From positions 1 through 64,000 of the forward strand of contig NZ_LMRG01000009.1 of NCBI RefSeq assembly GCF_001425605.1: a DNA stretch of 64,000 bases, in the 5' to 3' direction. Positions 18,584-27,800 of the stretch are shown in pieces. Under the pieces are notes generated by a model. The model was not told where the DNA came from. It saw only the letters and a list, made by a program, of their open reading frames with translations, and did no database searches. The stretch is from Rhizobium sp. Leaf453 (GTDB lineage Bacteria > Pseudomonadota > Alphaproteobacteria > Rhizobiales > Rhizobiaceae). Positions within the stretch are counted from its first letter, which is position 1. Each line of letters opens with the position of its first letter. Both the position numbers and the translations under genes were made by a program.

Positions 18584-19737
18584 TTTACGCTGGGCGCATG
18601 CAGGAAGGACGGCAGATCGGCGATGGTGCGGCAGCCGAGTTGCGCCATCGCACCGGACAGTTCGGCCTTCAGGATGGTCATCAGATGATCACCGCCAGCC
18701 GGACCCATTGCCGCGCTGGCAAAGACGAAGGGACGGCCGATCAGGACGAAATCGGCGCCGAGGGCCAGATAGCGCGCCACATCGAGACCGGAACGGACAC
18801 CGCCATCCGCCGCGATCAGCACATCCGGGCCGAGCGCGCGACGAATGCCGGGCAGCACGGAAACGGCGGTCGGGGCAGCATCCAACTGGCGGCCGCCATG
18901 GTTGGAGACGATAAGGCCATCGGCGCCGAGCGCCATATAGGCCTGCGCCTCGGTGACATCGAGCACGCCCTTCACCAGCATTCGGCCTTTCCAGGCATCG
19001 CGGATGCGGCGGACCCGGGTTTCGCCGAGATGACCCGTCATCGTCCGGCCGACGAATGCGGCCGATTCCTTCAGTGAGCCGCCCTTCGGATAATAGGGTG
19101 ACAGGTTTTCGAATTCCGGAATGCCGTGGCGCAGGACATGGCGCGCCCAGTGCGGATGGGTGGCGATCTGGAACATGGTCCTGAGATCAAGGACGGGTGG
19201 AACGGACATGCCGTTGCGGATATCGCGCTCGCGGCGGGTGGGTGCTGGGATATCGACCGTCAGCACCAGCGTTTCATAGCCCGCTCGTTTCGCACGTTCG
19301 ATCATGTCGGCTTCCATCGCCGGATCGTTGGGCGGATAGAACTGGAACCAGCCATTGTCGCCGACGATCGGCCCGATGGTCTCCATTGCGCGGTTTGCGA
19401 AGGTCGACAGCACGTGCGGAATATTGTGGGCTTTCGCGGCTTCGGCTAACGGCACCTCGCACCCGGGCCAGAGCAGGCCGGCAAGACCGAGCGGCGCAAC
19501 GCCGAAGGGCGCATCGAAATGCTTGCCGAACAGTCTGAAACGCATATCCGGCGACGGCGCTTCCGACAGGTAGCGCGGCATCAGTTCGACTGTATCGAGG
19601 CTGGCGACATTGCGCCGAACGTTGCTTTCGCGGCCAAGCCCGCCGATCAGGTAATCATGCACAAATTTCGGCATGCGCCGCGCAGCGGCGGCTTCCATGT
19701 CGGGAATGCAGGGAAAACGTCTCTGCAGGTTTGTCAT
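18580..19737 (-). CDS. FMN-dependent L-2-hydroxyacid dehydrogenase (LldD/mandelate type)
   Basis: 385 aa. FGVAPLGLAGLLWPG opens the FMN barrel, LVLTVDIPAPTRRERD lies mid-barrel, and SNHGGRQLD near residue 270 holds the catalytic His and substrate-binding Arg. IAADGGVRSGLDVARYLALGAD is the phosphate-binding end. The family oxidises L-lactate, mandelate or related acids to 2-oxoacids. A central segment of moderate hydrophobicity, as in membrane-associated members, is present around residues 180-215. It leads a four-gene set with the FAD enzyme, cupin and broken pentapeptide gene. Substrate is not determinable. Confidence 0.92.
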   Translation of the reverse strand: MTNLQRRFPCIPDMEAAAARRMPKFVHDYLIGGLGRESNVRRNVASLDTVELMPRYLSEAPSPDMRFRLFGKHFDAPFGVAPLGLAGLLWPGCEVPLAEAAKAHNIPHVLSTFANRAMETIGPIVGDNGWFQFYPPNDPAMEADMIERAKRAGYETLVLTVDIPAPTRRERDIRNGMSVPPVLDLRTMFQIATHPHWARHVLRHGIPEFENLSPYYPKGGSLKESAAFVGRTMTGHLGETRVRRIRDAWKGRMLVKGVLDVTEAQAYMALGADGLIVSNHGGRQLDAAPTAVSVLPGIRRALGPDVLIAADGGVRSGLDVARYLALGADFVLIGRPFVFASAAMGPAGGDHLMTILKAELSGAMAQLGCRTIADLPSFLHAPSVN

Positions 19738-19931
19738 GCGGGCTCCTCGAATCGGTTACCGACTTTAGCGCCCGTATCCCGCTTGCAGAAAGCCCCTGCC
19801 TTGCGTGCTGAATGCGTTGTTCATTCTTGATCTGCATCTCGCTTTCGGAGAGAAATGCCTTATCTGCAACAGAGACTATACACATAGCCGGGCCAACCGG
19901 ATCCGGCCGAGTTCGATAACAGGAGACACGC

Positions 19932-20105
19932 ATGGCGTTCAAACCTCTCATCCTGGCTGCGGTTGCGGCGCTCCTGGCATTATCGGGCTGCGCAAGCAGC
20001 GGCGCTGGCAACAACACGACCTATGCCAATTATCAGGGATATCGCCCGATCCCTGACCTCGGCGTGTCCGATGGCGGTGGCGTCCGGATGTCAATCGATC
20101 CCTGA
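19932..20105 (+). CDS. Small lipoprotein (57 aa)
   Basis: A short gene with AGGAGA 6 bases before its ATG. It encodes a lipoprotein signal peptide (MAFKPLILAAVAALLALSGC) with the lipidated Cys at residue 20. The mature part is only about 38 residues, rich in Gly, Asn, Tyr and Pro, resembling the many tiny outer-membrane lipoproteins of rhizobia. A TATACA at 19877-19882 could be a -10 element. No function is known to me. Confidence 0.72.
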   Translation: MAFKPLILAAVAALLALSGCASSGAGNNTTYANYQGYRPIPDLGVSDGGGVRMSIDP

Positions 20106-20127
20106 TCGGGCGACACGTTGTCGGGGA

Positions 20128-21336
20128 TCACCCCGCCGCCTGTGGCCGGGTGAAGGACATGGCGGCATAGCCGCTGGCGGTCAGCGCGATGATCACCACG
20201 ACATAGACATCGGCGGTCGCACCGAGGCCTATGGCGCGTGACAGGAAGCCTGCGCCGATCGCTGGAATGCTGAACGCGAGATAGCTCTGCACATAATAGG
20301 CCGAGAGAAGCCCGGCGCGCTCCTCCGGCTTGGCCAGCGGCATGATCGTGCTGACGGCGCCGAGGAAGCTTGAGCCGAAGCCGAGCCCGGCGATGACGGT
20401 GCCGGCGAACAGCAGCGCCACAAGCCCGGAATGGACGCCACCCATGACGACAATCAGTCCGGCGAGAATAGTGACCACCCCGAATGTGAGGTTGGCGCGC
20501 GCCGCCTTCTGGCGGCGTGCGAATACGGCTGCCGCCCCAGAAACGGTCAGGGCCGCGACGGTGAGGCCGCCAGTCATCGGTGAGTGAATGCCGGTTGCCG
20601 CGGCGACCAGCGACGGCATCAGCGAGAGATAAAAGCCGCCAAGCGACCAGATGGCGATATTGATCGGGGTTATCATCATCAGCGACGGGCGGACCTGCGG
20701 GGGCACGCCGACATGCGGCTTGAGCGATGCCCAGGCGCCGGGTTTGGACTGTGCCGTTTCCGGCGTCGACCAGACGAGAATGGACTGCGCGATGAGCGCG
20801 GCGAAGATGATCATATAGACGAGGCGCATCGGATCCGGCGCGAACTGGACGAGGGCGCCGGCGCCGAGCGCGCCTGCCGCCATGCCCAGCAGCGGCGCGA
20901 TGCTGTTGACGATCGGTCCGGTCACCTTGTTGGCATCGACCAGCGCCGCGCCGATCGCGCCGCTGGCAGCGCCGGTCGCTATGCCCTGAACGATGCGGGC
21001 AGCGATCAGCCAGGACGGGCTATCGGCTAGCATGAACAGCAGCATGGATGCGGCCTGCAGCAGGATGGCAGCGAAGACCACCGGGCGGCGGCCGGTATGA
21101 TCCGACAGCGAGCCGACGCTCAGCAGCGTCGTCAGCAGGCTGAAGGCATAGACGCTGAAGATGAAGGTCAGCAGGATCGGCGAGAAGTGCCAGGCTTCCT
21201 GATAGACATGGTAGAGCGGCGTCGGTGCCGCGGAAGCGGCCAGAAAGGTCAGAAGCGTCGCCGCGTGGAAGGACAGCGCCCAAAGCCGGCGCCCGCCGGA
21301 GAGATCGCTTGTGGGAACTTCACTTTTGCTCGCCAT
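20128..21336 (-). CDS. Major facilitator superfamily transporter
   Basis: 402 aa with about 12 hydrophobic segments. SLSDHTGRRPVV (about residues 75-86) is the loop 2-3 signature of the superfamily, and RIVQGIATGAASGAIGAAL is the TM4-TM5 region seen in drug-efflux members. The start at 21336 follows AAGGA and gives a normal cytoplasmic N-terminus; the 19 codons before it look untranslated. It is divergent from the TetR gene, a common layout for a repressor-controlled exporter. Exported substrate unknown. Confidence 0.88.
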   Translation of the reverse strand: MASKSEVPTSDLSGGRRLWALSFHAATLLTFLAASAAPTPLYHVYQEAWHFSPILLTFIFSVYAFSLLTTLLSVGSLSDHTGRRPVVFAAILLQAASMLLFMLADSPSWLIAARIVQGIATGAASGAIGAALVDANKVTGPIVNSIAPLLGMAAGALGAGALVQFAPDPMRLVYMIIFAALIAQSILVWSTPETAQSKPGAWASLKPHVGVPPQVRPSLMMITPINIAIWSLGGFYLSLMPSLVAAATGIHSPMTGGLTVAALTVSGAAAVFARRQKAARANLTFGVVTILAGLIVVMGGVHSGLVALLFAGTVIAGLGFGSSFLGAVSTIMPLAKPEERAGLLSAYYVQSYLAFSIPAIGAGFLSRAIGLGATADVYVVVIIALTASGYAAMSFTRPQAAG

Positions 21337-21455
21337 GGCGCTATGGTCCTTAAAGCTAAGATATTGCGTTAGTCCTTGTAGCGCCAAATTCACCTAAAAG
21401 CAAATTATTTGCTTTAGTGGGCGGTGCTGGGGTGGAATGGGCGGAAAGAGCAGCG

Positions 21456-22022
21456 ATGAACATACGGGAAAACATCAGGCCGGGTGGACGCAGCGCGCGC
21501 GTGCAGGCATCGGTGCACAAGGCGGTGCGTGATCTGCTTTCGTCCATGGATCGCGCCGAGGTCACCATTCCGCTGATCGCCACGCAGGCCGGCGTCACGC
21601 CATCGACGATCTATCGCCGTTGGGGCGACCTGCAGGAACTGCTGGCGGATGTGGCGGTCGAACGGCTTAGGCCGGATGCGATGCCGAAGGATACCGGCTC
21701 GGCGCTTTCGGACCTCGAACTCTGGGCTGAGCAATATGCCGATGAAATGGCCTCCGGGCCGGGGCGGGCGATGATCCGTGATGTTCTGGCGAGCGACGGT
21801 GCGGAGGTCCGCAAGGCCGGCAAGTGCTGTGCCTATACCCGCGAACAGGTGCAGGCGATTGCAGACCGCGCCGGCGAGCGTGGCGAAACCTTTCCCGATG
21901 TGGAAGAGGTGATCGACCATCTCGTTGCGCCGATCATGTACCGTATCCTGTTTGACGAGACTCCGCCGACGGCGGCGCAGGTCCGCGCTCTTGCTGCCCG
22001 GTTGCTGGATGGGCGCGGATGA
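21456..22022 (+). CDS. TetR-family regulator
   Basis: 188 aa. An N-terminal helix-turn-helix (about residues 33-55: IPLIATQAGVTPSTIYRRWGDL) is followed by a C-terminal ligand domain of the PF16859-like type. The ATG at 21456 has GGAAAGAG upstream. It is divergent from the MFS transporter and overlaps the COQ7-like gene by ATGA. A short inverted AAATTTGCTTTTAGG / CTAAAGC-rich patch in the 119-base divergent gap could be its operator, but I cannot define it well. Confidence 0.9.
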   Translation: MNIRENIRPGGRSARVQASVHKAVRDLLSSMDRAEVTIPLIATQAGVTPSTIYRRWGDLQELLADVAVERLRPDAMPKDTGSALSDLELWAEQYADEMASGPGRAMIRDVLASDGAEVRKAGKCCAYTREQVQAIADRAGERGETFPDVEEVIDHLVAPIMYRILFDETPPTAAQVRALAARLLDGRG

Positions 22023-22636
22023 CGTTCGCGCCGCTTGCTCCGGACGATGCGATGGTGCCTGCTCCGTTGCCGAAGCGGGATGCACTGACCATCGCCCGGA
22101 TCGTCCGGGTCAACCATGCCGGGGAATTCGGCGCAATCCGCATCTATTCGGCACAGATTCTCGTCGCGAAATTGCTCTGGCGCGATTGCGTACCCGCCCT
22201 GGCCGAAATGCTGGAGGACGAGCGGCGGCATTGCGCCATTTTCCGCGCCGCCATGCCCGCCCGCCACTCGCGGCCCTGCCGGGTGATGCAGTTCTGGAGC
22301 TATGGCGGCTGGATGCTGGGTTTCGTGACGGCGCTCCTCGGCCGCCCCGGTATCTGGGCCTGCACCGCCGCCGTCGAGGCAACCGTGCATCGTCATCTCG
22401 ATGATCACCTGCATTTCCTGGCGACGCGTGACCCCGAACTTCACGCAGATATCCTCGCGATCCGGGAGGAGGAACTGGCGCATCTGCTGCATGCGGAAGA
22501 GCGGTTGGCCGCCCCGAACATTGCCTTGAACGGCCTGCGCGCCATCATTGCGTTTGCCACCGATGTGCTGATCTGGCTATCGACCTGGGGAGATTCGACA
22601 CGGATGGCGCGGGCACTGAGGGTGGTAGGGCGTTGA
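22019..22636 (+). CDS. coq7: COQ7-type diiron hydroxylase (demethoxyubiquinone hydroxylase)
   Basis: 205 aa. All six diiron ligands of the COQ7/CAT5 family can be placed: Glu36 in NHAGEFGA, Glu68 and His71 in EDERRH, Glu120 in AAVEATV, Glu152 and His155 in REEELAH. The family carries out the last hydroxylation in ubiquinone synthesis at the membrane. It is the second gene of a two-gene unit with the TetR regulator, an unusual setting for a housekeeping ubiquinone gene. The final helices carry a hydrophobic face suited to membrane association. Confidence 0.9.
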   Translation: MTFAPLAPDDAMVPAPLPKRDALTIARIVRVNHAGEFGAIRIYSAQILVAKLLWRDCVPALAEMLEDERRHCAIFRAAMPARHSRPCRVMQFWSYGGWMLGFVTALLGRPGIWACTAAVEATVHRHLDDHLHFLATRDPELHADILAIREEELAHLLHAEERLAAPNIALNGLRAIIAFATDVLIWLSTWGDSTRMARALRVVGR

Positions 22637-22697
22637 GTCTTGAAGACTGAATGTTGATAAAGAAGCTGTGAAACAGTGACCCCGACTGAGGTGGGTG

Positions 22698-22937
22698 ATG
22701 AGCGCGAAGGTGACAAGCAGGGGGCGGGTAACGATCCCCAAACCCGTGCGTGATCTATTGGGTCTCGTGCCGGGAACACTGGTCGATTTTCATTGCACCC
22801 TGAATGGTACCATCGTGCTGGCACGCGCGGATGAGAAGCATCCAGCGGGTCGCTTCAACAGGTTGCGCGGCCATGCGGGTGAAGGCTTTAGTACGGAAGC
22901 TATTATGGCGCTGACGCGTGGTGGCGAGCGCCTCTGA
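22698..22937 (+). CDS. AbrB/MazE-type DNA-binding protein, antitoxin-like
   Basis: 79 aa. The SpoVT-AbrB fold is clear at the N-terminus: AKVTSRGRVTIPKPVRDLLGL with a VPGTLVDFHCT strand after it. The tail GRFNRLRGHAGEGFSTEAIMALTRG resembles the toxin-binding end of VapB-type antitoxins. GAGG lies just upstream; a GTG one codon earlier is also possible. No PIN-domain or other toxin gene follows: only a palindrome at 22989 and then the convergent efflux gene. It is either an orphan antitoxin or a stand-alone regulator. Confidence 0.82.
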   Translation: MSAKVTSRGRVTIPKPVRDLLGLVPGTLVDFHCTLNGTIVLARADEKHPAGRFNRLRGHAGEGFSTEAIMALTRGGERL

Positions 22938-22988
22938 TCGATACAAGATGGAGCTTGGATGTCTGGCATAACAGGCTCTCTAACTTTG

Positions 22989-23025
22989 CTCCGTCATCCT
23001 CGGGCTTGACCCGAGGATGACGGAG
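22989..23025. terminator. Perfect 16-bp palindrome between convergent genes
   Basis: CTCCGTCATCCTCGGG / CCCGAGGATGACGGAG with a 5-base loop, between the AbrB gene and the convergent RND permease. The core CATCCTCGGG-type hairpin is related to the last hairpin of the mosaic repeats at 46335, 55039 and 61437. Placement suggests two-way termination, but it lacks a T tract and is best called a repeat with possible terminator function. Confidence 0.65.
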
Positions 23026-23050
23026 TTGGAGGCACCCTAACGACAACTCC

Positions 23051-26000
23051 TCAAATCATCCCCGCCTCCGGCGCCACCGGCGTTTCCTTCGGCTTGTACC
23101 GGAAGGAGCGCAGGGCGACGTAGAAGACCGGCGTGAGGAACAGGCCTAGCAGGGTGACGCCGAGCATGCCGGAGAAGACGGCGGTGCCGAGCGACTGGCG
23201 CATTTCCGCGCCCGGACCGGTGGCGATCATCAGCGGCACGACGCCGAGGATGAAGGCGAAGGCGGTCATCAGGATCGGACGCAGGCGCAGGCGGCTCGCC
23301 TCGATTGCCGCCTGAACCGGATTCATGCCGTCGTCCTGCGCTTGCCGGGCGAACTCGACGATCAGGATGGCGTTCTTGGCGGCAAGGCCGATGAGGACGA
23401 TCAGGCCGATCTGCGTCAGGATATTGTTGTCCTGTCCGCGCAGCGACACGCCGATCAGTGCCGCCAGCACGGCCATCGGCACGACAAGGATGATGGCGAG
23501 CGGCAGGACCCAGCTTTCATACTGTGCCGATAGCGCCAGGAAGACGAAGATCACCGACAGCGCGAAGATGAAGATCGCGGTATTGCCGGTGTTGCGTTCC
23601 TGGAAAGCGAGGTCAGTCCACTCGAACGAGGTGCCGGGCGGCAGGATCTTGGCAGCCAGTCCTTCCATGGTGTCGAGCGCCGTGCCGGTCGAGACGCCGG
23701 GACCCGGATTTCCCTGGATCGGGACGGAGACATACATGTTGTAGCGCTGGACGAGCGACGGGCCGGTCGTGTCCTTGATTTCGACCAGCGTGCCAAGCGG
23801 CACGAGCGCGCCGGTGGCGGAGCGGACCTTCAGCGCCAGAATGTCATCGCGCTCCAGCCGGTATTGCTGGTCGGCCTGGGCGCGCACCTGATAGACGCGG
23901 CCGAACGCGTTGAAGTCGTTCACATAGGATGTGCCGAGATTGATCGACAGCGTCTCGAAGATATTGGGGATCGGGACGTTCAGCGCCCGCGCCTTGTCGC
24001 GATCGACCGCGAGGAAGTATTGCGGGCTAGAGGCGGAGAAGGTGGTGAAGACGCCCGCGACTCCTTCGGTCTGGGCCGCGGCACCCATCATCTGGTAGGC
24101 AAGGCCGAGAACGCGGCGCATGTCGGAGCTTTCGCGATCGACGATCTGCATCTTGAAGCCGCCGGAATTGCCGATACCCCGGATGGACGGCGGCGGCACG
24201 GCAATGATGAAGGCCTCCTGGATGCTCTGCAGCGTTCCGTACAGCTGGCCGATGATCTGGTTGGCGCTCTGGCCGTGTTTCAGACGCTCCTCGAACGTAT
24301 CGAAGGCGGCGAAGACCACGCCGGAATTCGACGCATTGGTGAAGGTCGCGCCGTTGAAGCCGGAGAAGGCGACGGCATTCTTGACGCCGGGAACCTTGAG
24401 GATCATGTCGGAGGCGCGCTTGATCACCGCATCGGTCCGCGCCAGCGAGGCGCCATCCGGAAGCTGGACCACGACGATCGCGTATCCCTGGTCCATGGTC
24501 GGCACGAAGCCGCTCGGGACCGTCTTTCCCATATACCAGGTGGCGGTCAGAAGGCCGGCGAAGACAAGCAAGGTCGCGGCGAGCGCAGTCTTGGTCGCAA
24601 CGAGATGGCCGACCACCCAGGCATAACCCCTGGTCATACGGTCGAAGCCATTGTTGAAGCCGTTGGCAAGGCTACGGCCAACGCGGGTGAATGGATTGCG
24701 CGTCTCGTGATGCTCCTGATGTGGTCGCAAGAGCAGGGCGGCCAGCGCCGGCGAGAGCGTCAGCGAATTCAGCGCCGAAATGGCGGTGGCGACCGAGATT
24801 GTCACGGCGAACTGCAGGTAGAACTGGCCGGATATGCCGGGAATGAAGGCTGTCGGCACAAAGACGGCGATCAACACGAGCGAAATGGCGACGACGGCGG
24901 TACCGACCTCGTCCATCGTCACATGCGATGCCTGTTTCGGCGTCATGCCCTTGGCCAGATTTCGCTCGACATTCTCCACCACGACGATCGCGTCATCGAC
25001 GACGATGCCGATCGCGAGAACTAGTCCGAACAGCGTGAGCATGTTCAGCGAGAAGCCGAAGGCGACGAGAAAGGCGAAGCAGCCGATCAGCGACACGGGA
25101 ATGGCGATGATCGGAATCAGCGCCGTGCGCCAGGATTGCAGGAAGACGAGAACGACGATGGCGACGAGGGCCGCCGCCTCGAGGATCGTCTTGTAGACCT
25201 CGTTGATGGATTCCGAGATGAATTCGGTGGGGTTGTAGACGATCGTGTATTCGAGGCCGGGCGGGAAATCCTTCTTCAGGGTCTCCATCGTCGCCTTGAT
25301 CTGTTCGGCGGCCTCAAGCGCATTGGTGCCCGGCCGCGAGAAGATGCCCATCGCCACGGCGGCCTTGCCGTTCAGGTAACTGTTGGTGACGTAGTCCTTG
25401 GCGCCAAGCTCGATGCGGGCAACGTCTTGCAATTGCACGAGGCGGCCGCTGGCTGTCGCCTTGACGATGACATAACGGAACTGGCGCGGATCGCTGAAAC
25501 GCCCCTCGGTTGTCACGGTATACTGGAAGGCGTTTGTGCCGGCGGTCGGCGGCCCGCCGATCGAGCCGCCCGAGACCTGGACGTTCTGGTCACGCAGGGC
25601 CTGCACGATGTCACCCGATGTCATACCATAGGCGGAAAGCTTCTGCGGGTCGAGCCAGATGCGCAGGGCATATTCGCGCTCGCCGAACAGGATGACGTCA
25701 CCGACACCGTCAAGCCGCACGAGCAGATCGCGGGCGTGGCTGCGGGCATAGTTGGAGACATAGAGCTGGTCGTAGCGATCGTTCGGCGAGATGAGATGGA
25801 CGACCATCATCAGGTCAGGCGAACTCTTTGCTGTGGTAACGCCGATGCGGCGGACCTCTTCGGGCAGGCGCGGTTCGGCGATCGCAACACGGTTCTGGAC
25901 GAGAACCTGCGCCTGGTCGAGGTCGGTACCGAGCTTGAAGGTCACGGTCAGTGCCATCGAGCCGTCGGCGGTGGAATAGGAGGACATGTAGAGCATGCCC

Positions 26001-26224
26001 TCGACACCGTTGATTTCCTGTTCGAGCGGGGTCGAAACCGTATTGGCGATCGTTTCGGCGTCGGCGCCCGGATAGGCGGTGCGGATAACGATGGTCGGCG
26101 GCGCGATTTCCGGATACTGGGCGACGGGAAGCTGGAAATAGGCGATGCCGCCGACGATCAGCAGGAAGATGGACACGACCGAGGCGAAGATCGGCCGGTC
26201 GACGAAGAAATGGGCAAATCTCAT
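23051..26224 (-). CDS. RND multidrug efflux permease (HAE1 type)
   Basis: 1057 aa, full length for AcrB/MexB proteins. It starts with the typical MRFAHFFVDRPIFASVVSI membrane segment. It keeps the proton-relay Asp pair in GIVVDDAIVVVENVER (TM4, about residue 405) and has the second half repeat with SAQYESWVLPLAIILVVP. It pumps hydrophobic drugs from inner membrane and periplasm together with the adaptor encoded just upstream, whose stop overlaps its start by ATGA. No outer-membrane channel gene is present, so it must borrow one. Confidence 0.96.
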   Translation of the reverse strand: MRFAHFFVDRPIFASVVSIFLLIVGGIAYFQLPVAQYPEIAPPTIVIRTAYPGADAETIANTVSTPLEQEINGVEGMLYMSSYSTADGSMALTVTFKLGTDLDQAQVLVQNRVAIAEPRLPEEVRRIGVTTAKSSPDLMMVVHLISPNDRYDQLYVSNYARSHARDLLVRLDGVGDVILFGEREYALRIWLDPQKLSAYGMTSGDIVQALRDQNVQVSGGSIGGPPTAGTNAFQYTVTTEGRFSDPRQFRYVIVKATASGRLVQLQDVARIELGAKDYVTNSYLNGKAAVAMGIFSRPGTNALEAAEQIKATMETLKKDFPPGLEYTIVYNPTEFISESINEVYKTILEAAALVAIVVLVFLQSWRTALIPIIAIPVSLIGCFAFLVAFGFSLNMLTLFGLVLAIGIVVDDAIVVVENVERNLAKGMTPKQASHVTMDEVGTAVVAISLVLIAVFVPTAFIPGISGQFYLQFAVTISVATAISALNSLTLSPALAALLLRPHQEHHETRNPFTRVGRSLANGFNNGFDRMTRGYAWVVGHLVATKTALAATLLVFAGLLTATWYMGKTVPSGFVPTMDQGYAIVVVQLPDGASLARTDAVIKRASDMILKVPGVKNAVAFSGFNGATFTNASNSGVVFAAFDTFEERLKHGQSANQIIGQLYGTLQSIQEAFIIAVPPPSIRGIGNSGGFKMQIVDRESSDMRRVLGLAYQMMGAAAQTEGVAGVFTTFSASSPQYFLAVDRDKARALNVPIPNIFETLSINLGTSYVNDFNAFGRVYQVRAQADQQYRLERDDILALKVRSATGALVPLGTLVEIKDTTGPSLVQRYNMYVSVPIQGNPGPGVSTGTALDTMEGLAAKILPPGTSFEWTDLAFQERNTGNTAIFIFALSVIFVFLALSAQYESWVLPLAIILVVPMAVLAALIGVSLRGQDNNILTQIGLIVLIGLAAKNAILIVEFARQAQDDGMNPVQAAIEASRLRLRPILMTAFAFILGVVPLMIATGPGAEMRQSLGTAVFSGMLGVTLLGLFLTPVFYVALRSFRYKPKETPVAPEAGMI

Positions 26225-27372
26225 TGGCCATTCTCCGAGGTCGCGGCTTCGGGCGGCAGGGTCACGAGCTTCGGGTCGAGGACGACGCCGGGGCGCAGCC
26301 GGGTGAGGCCGTTGACGACGATCGTCTCGGTGCCTGTCAGGCCTTCGCGAATGACGCGGTATCCGTAGAGCCTCGGTCCGAGCCGCACCTGTTTGGTCGA
26401 GAAGGTACCATCATCAGCGACGACATAGACGACGCGCTGGTCCTGATCCGAGCCGATCGCGTCGTCCGGCACAAGGATACCCTGATAGGTGTTCGACGCA
26501 TTGACCTGGACGCGGCCGAACAGGCCCGGCTGCAAAACGAAATCCGGATTGTCGAAACGGGCGCGCACGCGCATCGTGCCGGTCTCCTGATCGACGCGAT
26601 TTTCGGCGAAATCGAGCTTGCCCTTGAAGGGCTTCTCGGTCGAGTCCGCGATAGTGACCGAGACTTCCAGCGAGCCGCCGCCTTCTTGCAGGTCGCTGCC
26701 ATGCTCGCGGGCGACTCGGGCATAGTTCAGCAGGCGACGCTCATCGACGTCGAAGTAGAAATCGATCGGATCGAGGGAGACAATGGTTGTCAGCGCGGTC
26801 TGGTCTGCCTGGACGAGATTGCCGACCGAGATCAGCCGTCTGTCGATGCGGCCACTGAGCGGCGCCTTGATGACCGTATATTCCATGTCGAGCTTGGCAC
26901 GCGCGAGGCTCGCTTCCGCGCCACGGATATTGGCTTGCGCCGAGCGCAGTTCGCGACGGCGATCATCGAGAACCGAGACGGCGAGCGTGCCCTTCTGGAC
27001 GAGGGATTCTGTCCGGGTGAACTCGGATTCGGCAAAAGTCAGGGTGGACTTGGCGACTTCCTGCGAGGAGGTTGCGATATCGAGCGCGGTCTGGAAGGGA
27101 CGCTGGTCGATGACGAAGAGCTGGTCCCCCTTTTTCACCATGGCGCCATCCTTGAAATCGATCTGGTCGAGATAACCACCGACGCGGGCGCGCAGGGTCA
27201 CCTCGTCGACAGGCTCGAAGCGGCCGATGAATTCATCGCTGTCGACGACATCCCGGACAACCGGCTTGGCGACGGTCACGGCCGCCTTGGGCTGTTCCTG
27301 TGCCTGAAGGCTGCTTGTCGCAAGAGTTGTGGAGAAGAGCAATATCGCCGGAACCAACCAGTATCGTGTCAT
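26221..27372 (-). CDS. RND efflux periplasmic adaptor protein
   Basis: 383 aa with a signal peptide (ending near SLQAQ). It has a split lipoyl domain (ARVGGYLDQIDFKDGAMVKKGDQLF), a coiled-coil hairpin rich in Ala/Glu/Ser (about 95-165), and the beta-barrel segment VNASNTYQGILVPDDAIGSDQ. The ATG at 27372 follows GAGGG; a TTG two codons earlier is the alternative. It bridges the RND permease and an outer-membrane channel. The mature N-terminus has no lipobox, unlike AcrA. Confidence 0.94.
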   Translation of the reverse strand: MTRYWLVPAILLFSTTLATSSLQAQEQPKAAVTVAKPVVRDVVDSDEFIGRFEPVDEVTLRARVGGYLDQIDFKDGAMVKKGDQLFVIDQRPFQTALDIATSSQEVAKSTLTFAESEFTRTESLVQKGTLAVSVLDDRRRELRSAQANIRGAEASLARAKLDMEYTVIKAPLSGRIDRRLISVGNLVQADQTALTTIVSLDPIDFYFDVDERRLLNYARVAREHGSDLQEGGGSLEVSVTIADSTEKPFKGKLDFAENRVDQETGTMRVRARFDNPDFVLQPGLFGRVQVNASNTYQGILVPDDAIGSDQDQRVVYVVADDGTFSTKQVRLGPRLYGYRVIREGLTGTETIVVNGLTRLRPGVVLDPKLVTLPPEAATSENGQ

Positions 27373-27800
27373 CTGCAAGCCCTCTGAAGCGCATCGAAAC
27401 GCCGGTCCCGGGAGGCGGAACGGACGCGTTCGTGAAGATTGTCTCTGGTCGAGCCTTGCCGGACTTAAAACAGGATGACGGGCAGTCGGGGCACGGGTTG
27501 ACCAGCCGCGGATCGTTTGAAATTTACAAGTATTTCAAGTCTGTAGAGTGAGCGATTTTCAGTTTTCGCCGAGCTGTCCCGGTGGGTGCGCTGACAGCCA
27601 GCATATGCTTTTCAGGGGCAGCTTACATTATTCGGATTGTGTGTCATCCCGGAAAAGGCGTGAACGCTCAAGCAGGCGCTATTTAAGATTTTCCTTGTGT
27701 TCACAGTCGCTTGCTGTGCACGGATCCTTCTTTCCGGCATGGTTGTGAAAACGATCAAAGCCGGAGGCCTCCCCGACTTTGATCGCTTCTGTAGCCGGCG
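27373..27800. other. Gene-free 428-bp stretch upstream of the efflux operon
   Basis: No gene is supported. It should hold the efflux promoter. Bases 27517-27538 form an inverted repeat TTGAAAT / ATTTCAA with 8 bases between, in an AT-rich patch, which could be a repressor site. No regulator gene adjoins it. The remaining sequence to 27800 shows no recognisable structure. Confidence 0.4.

Noticed and set aside
27548-27748. A 66-residue plus-strand frame upstream of the DUF1097 gene
   Set aside because: Cys/Ser/Arg-rich random composition, no ribosome site, no family features.
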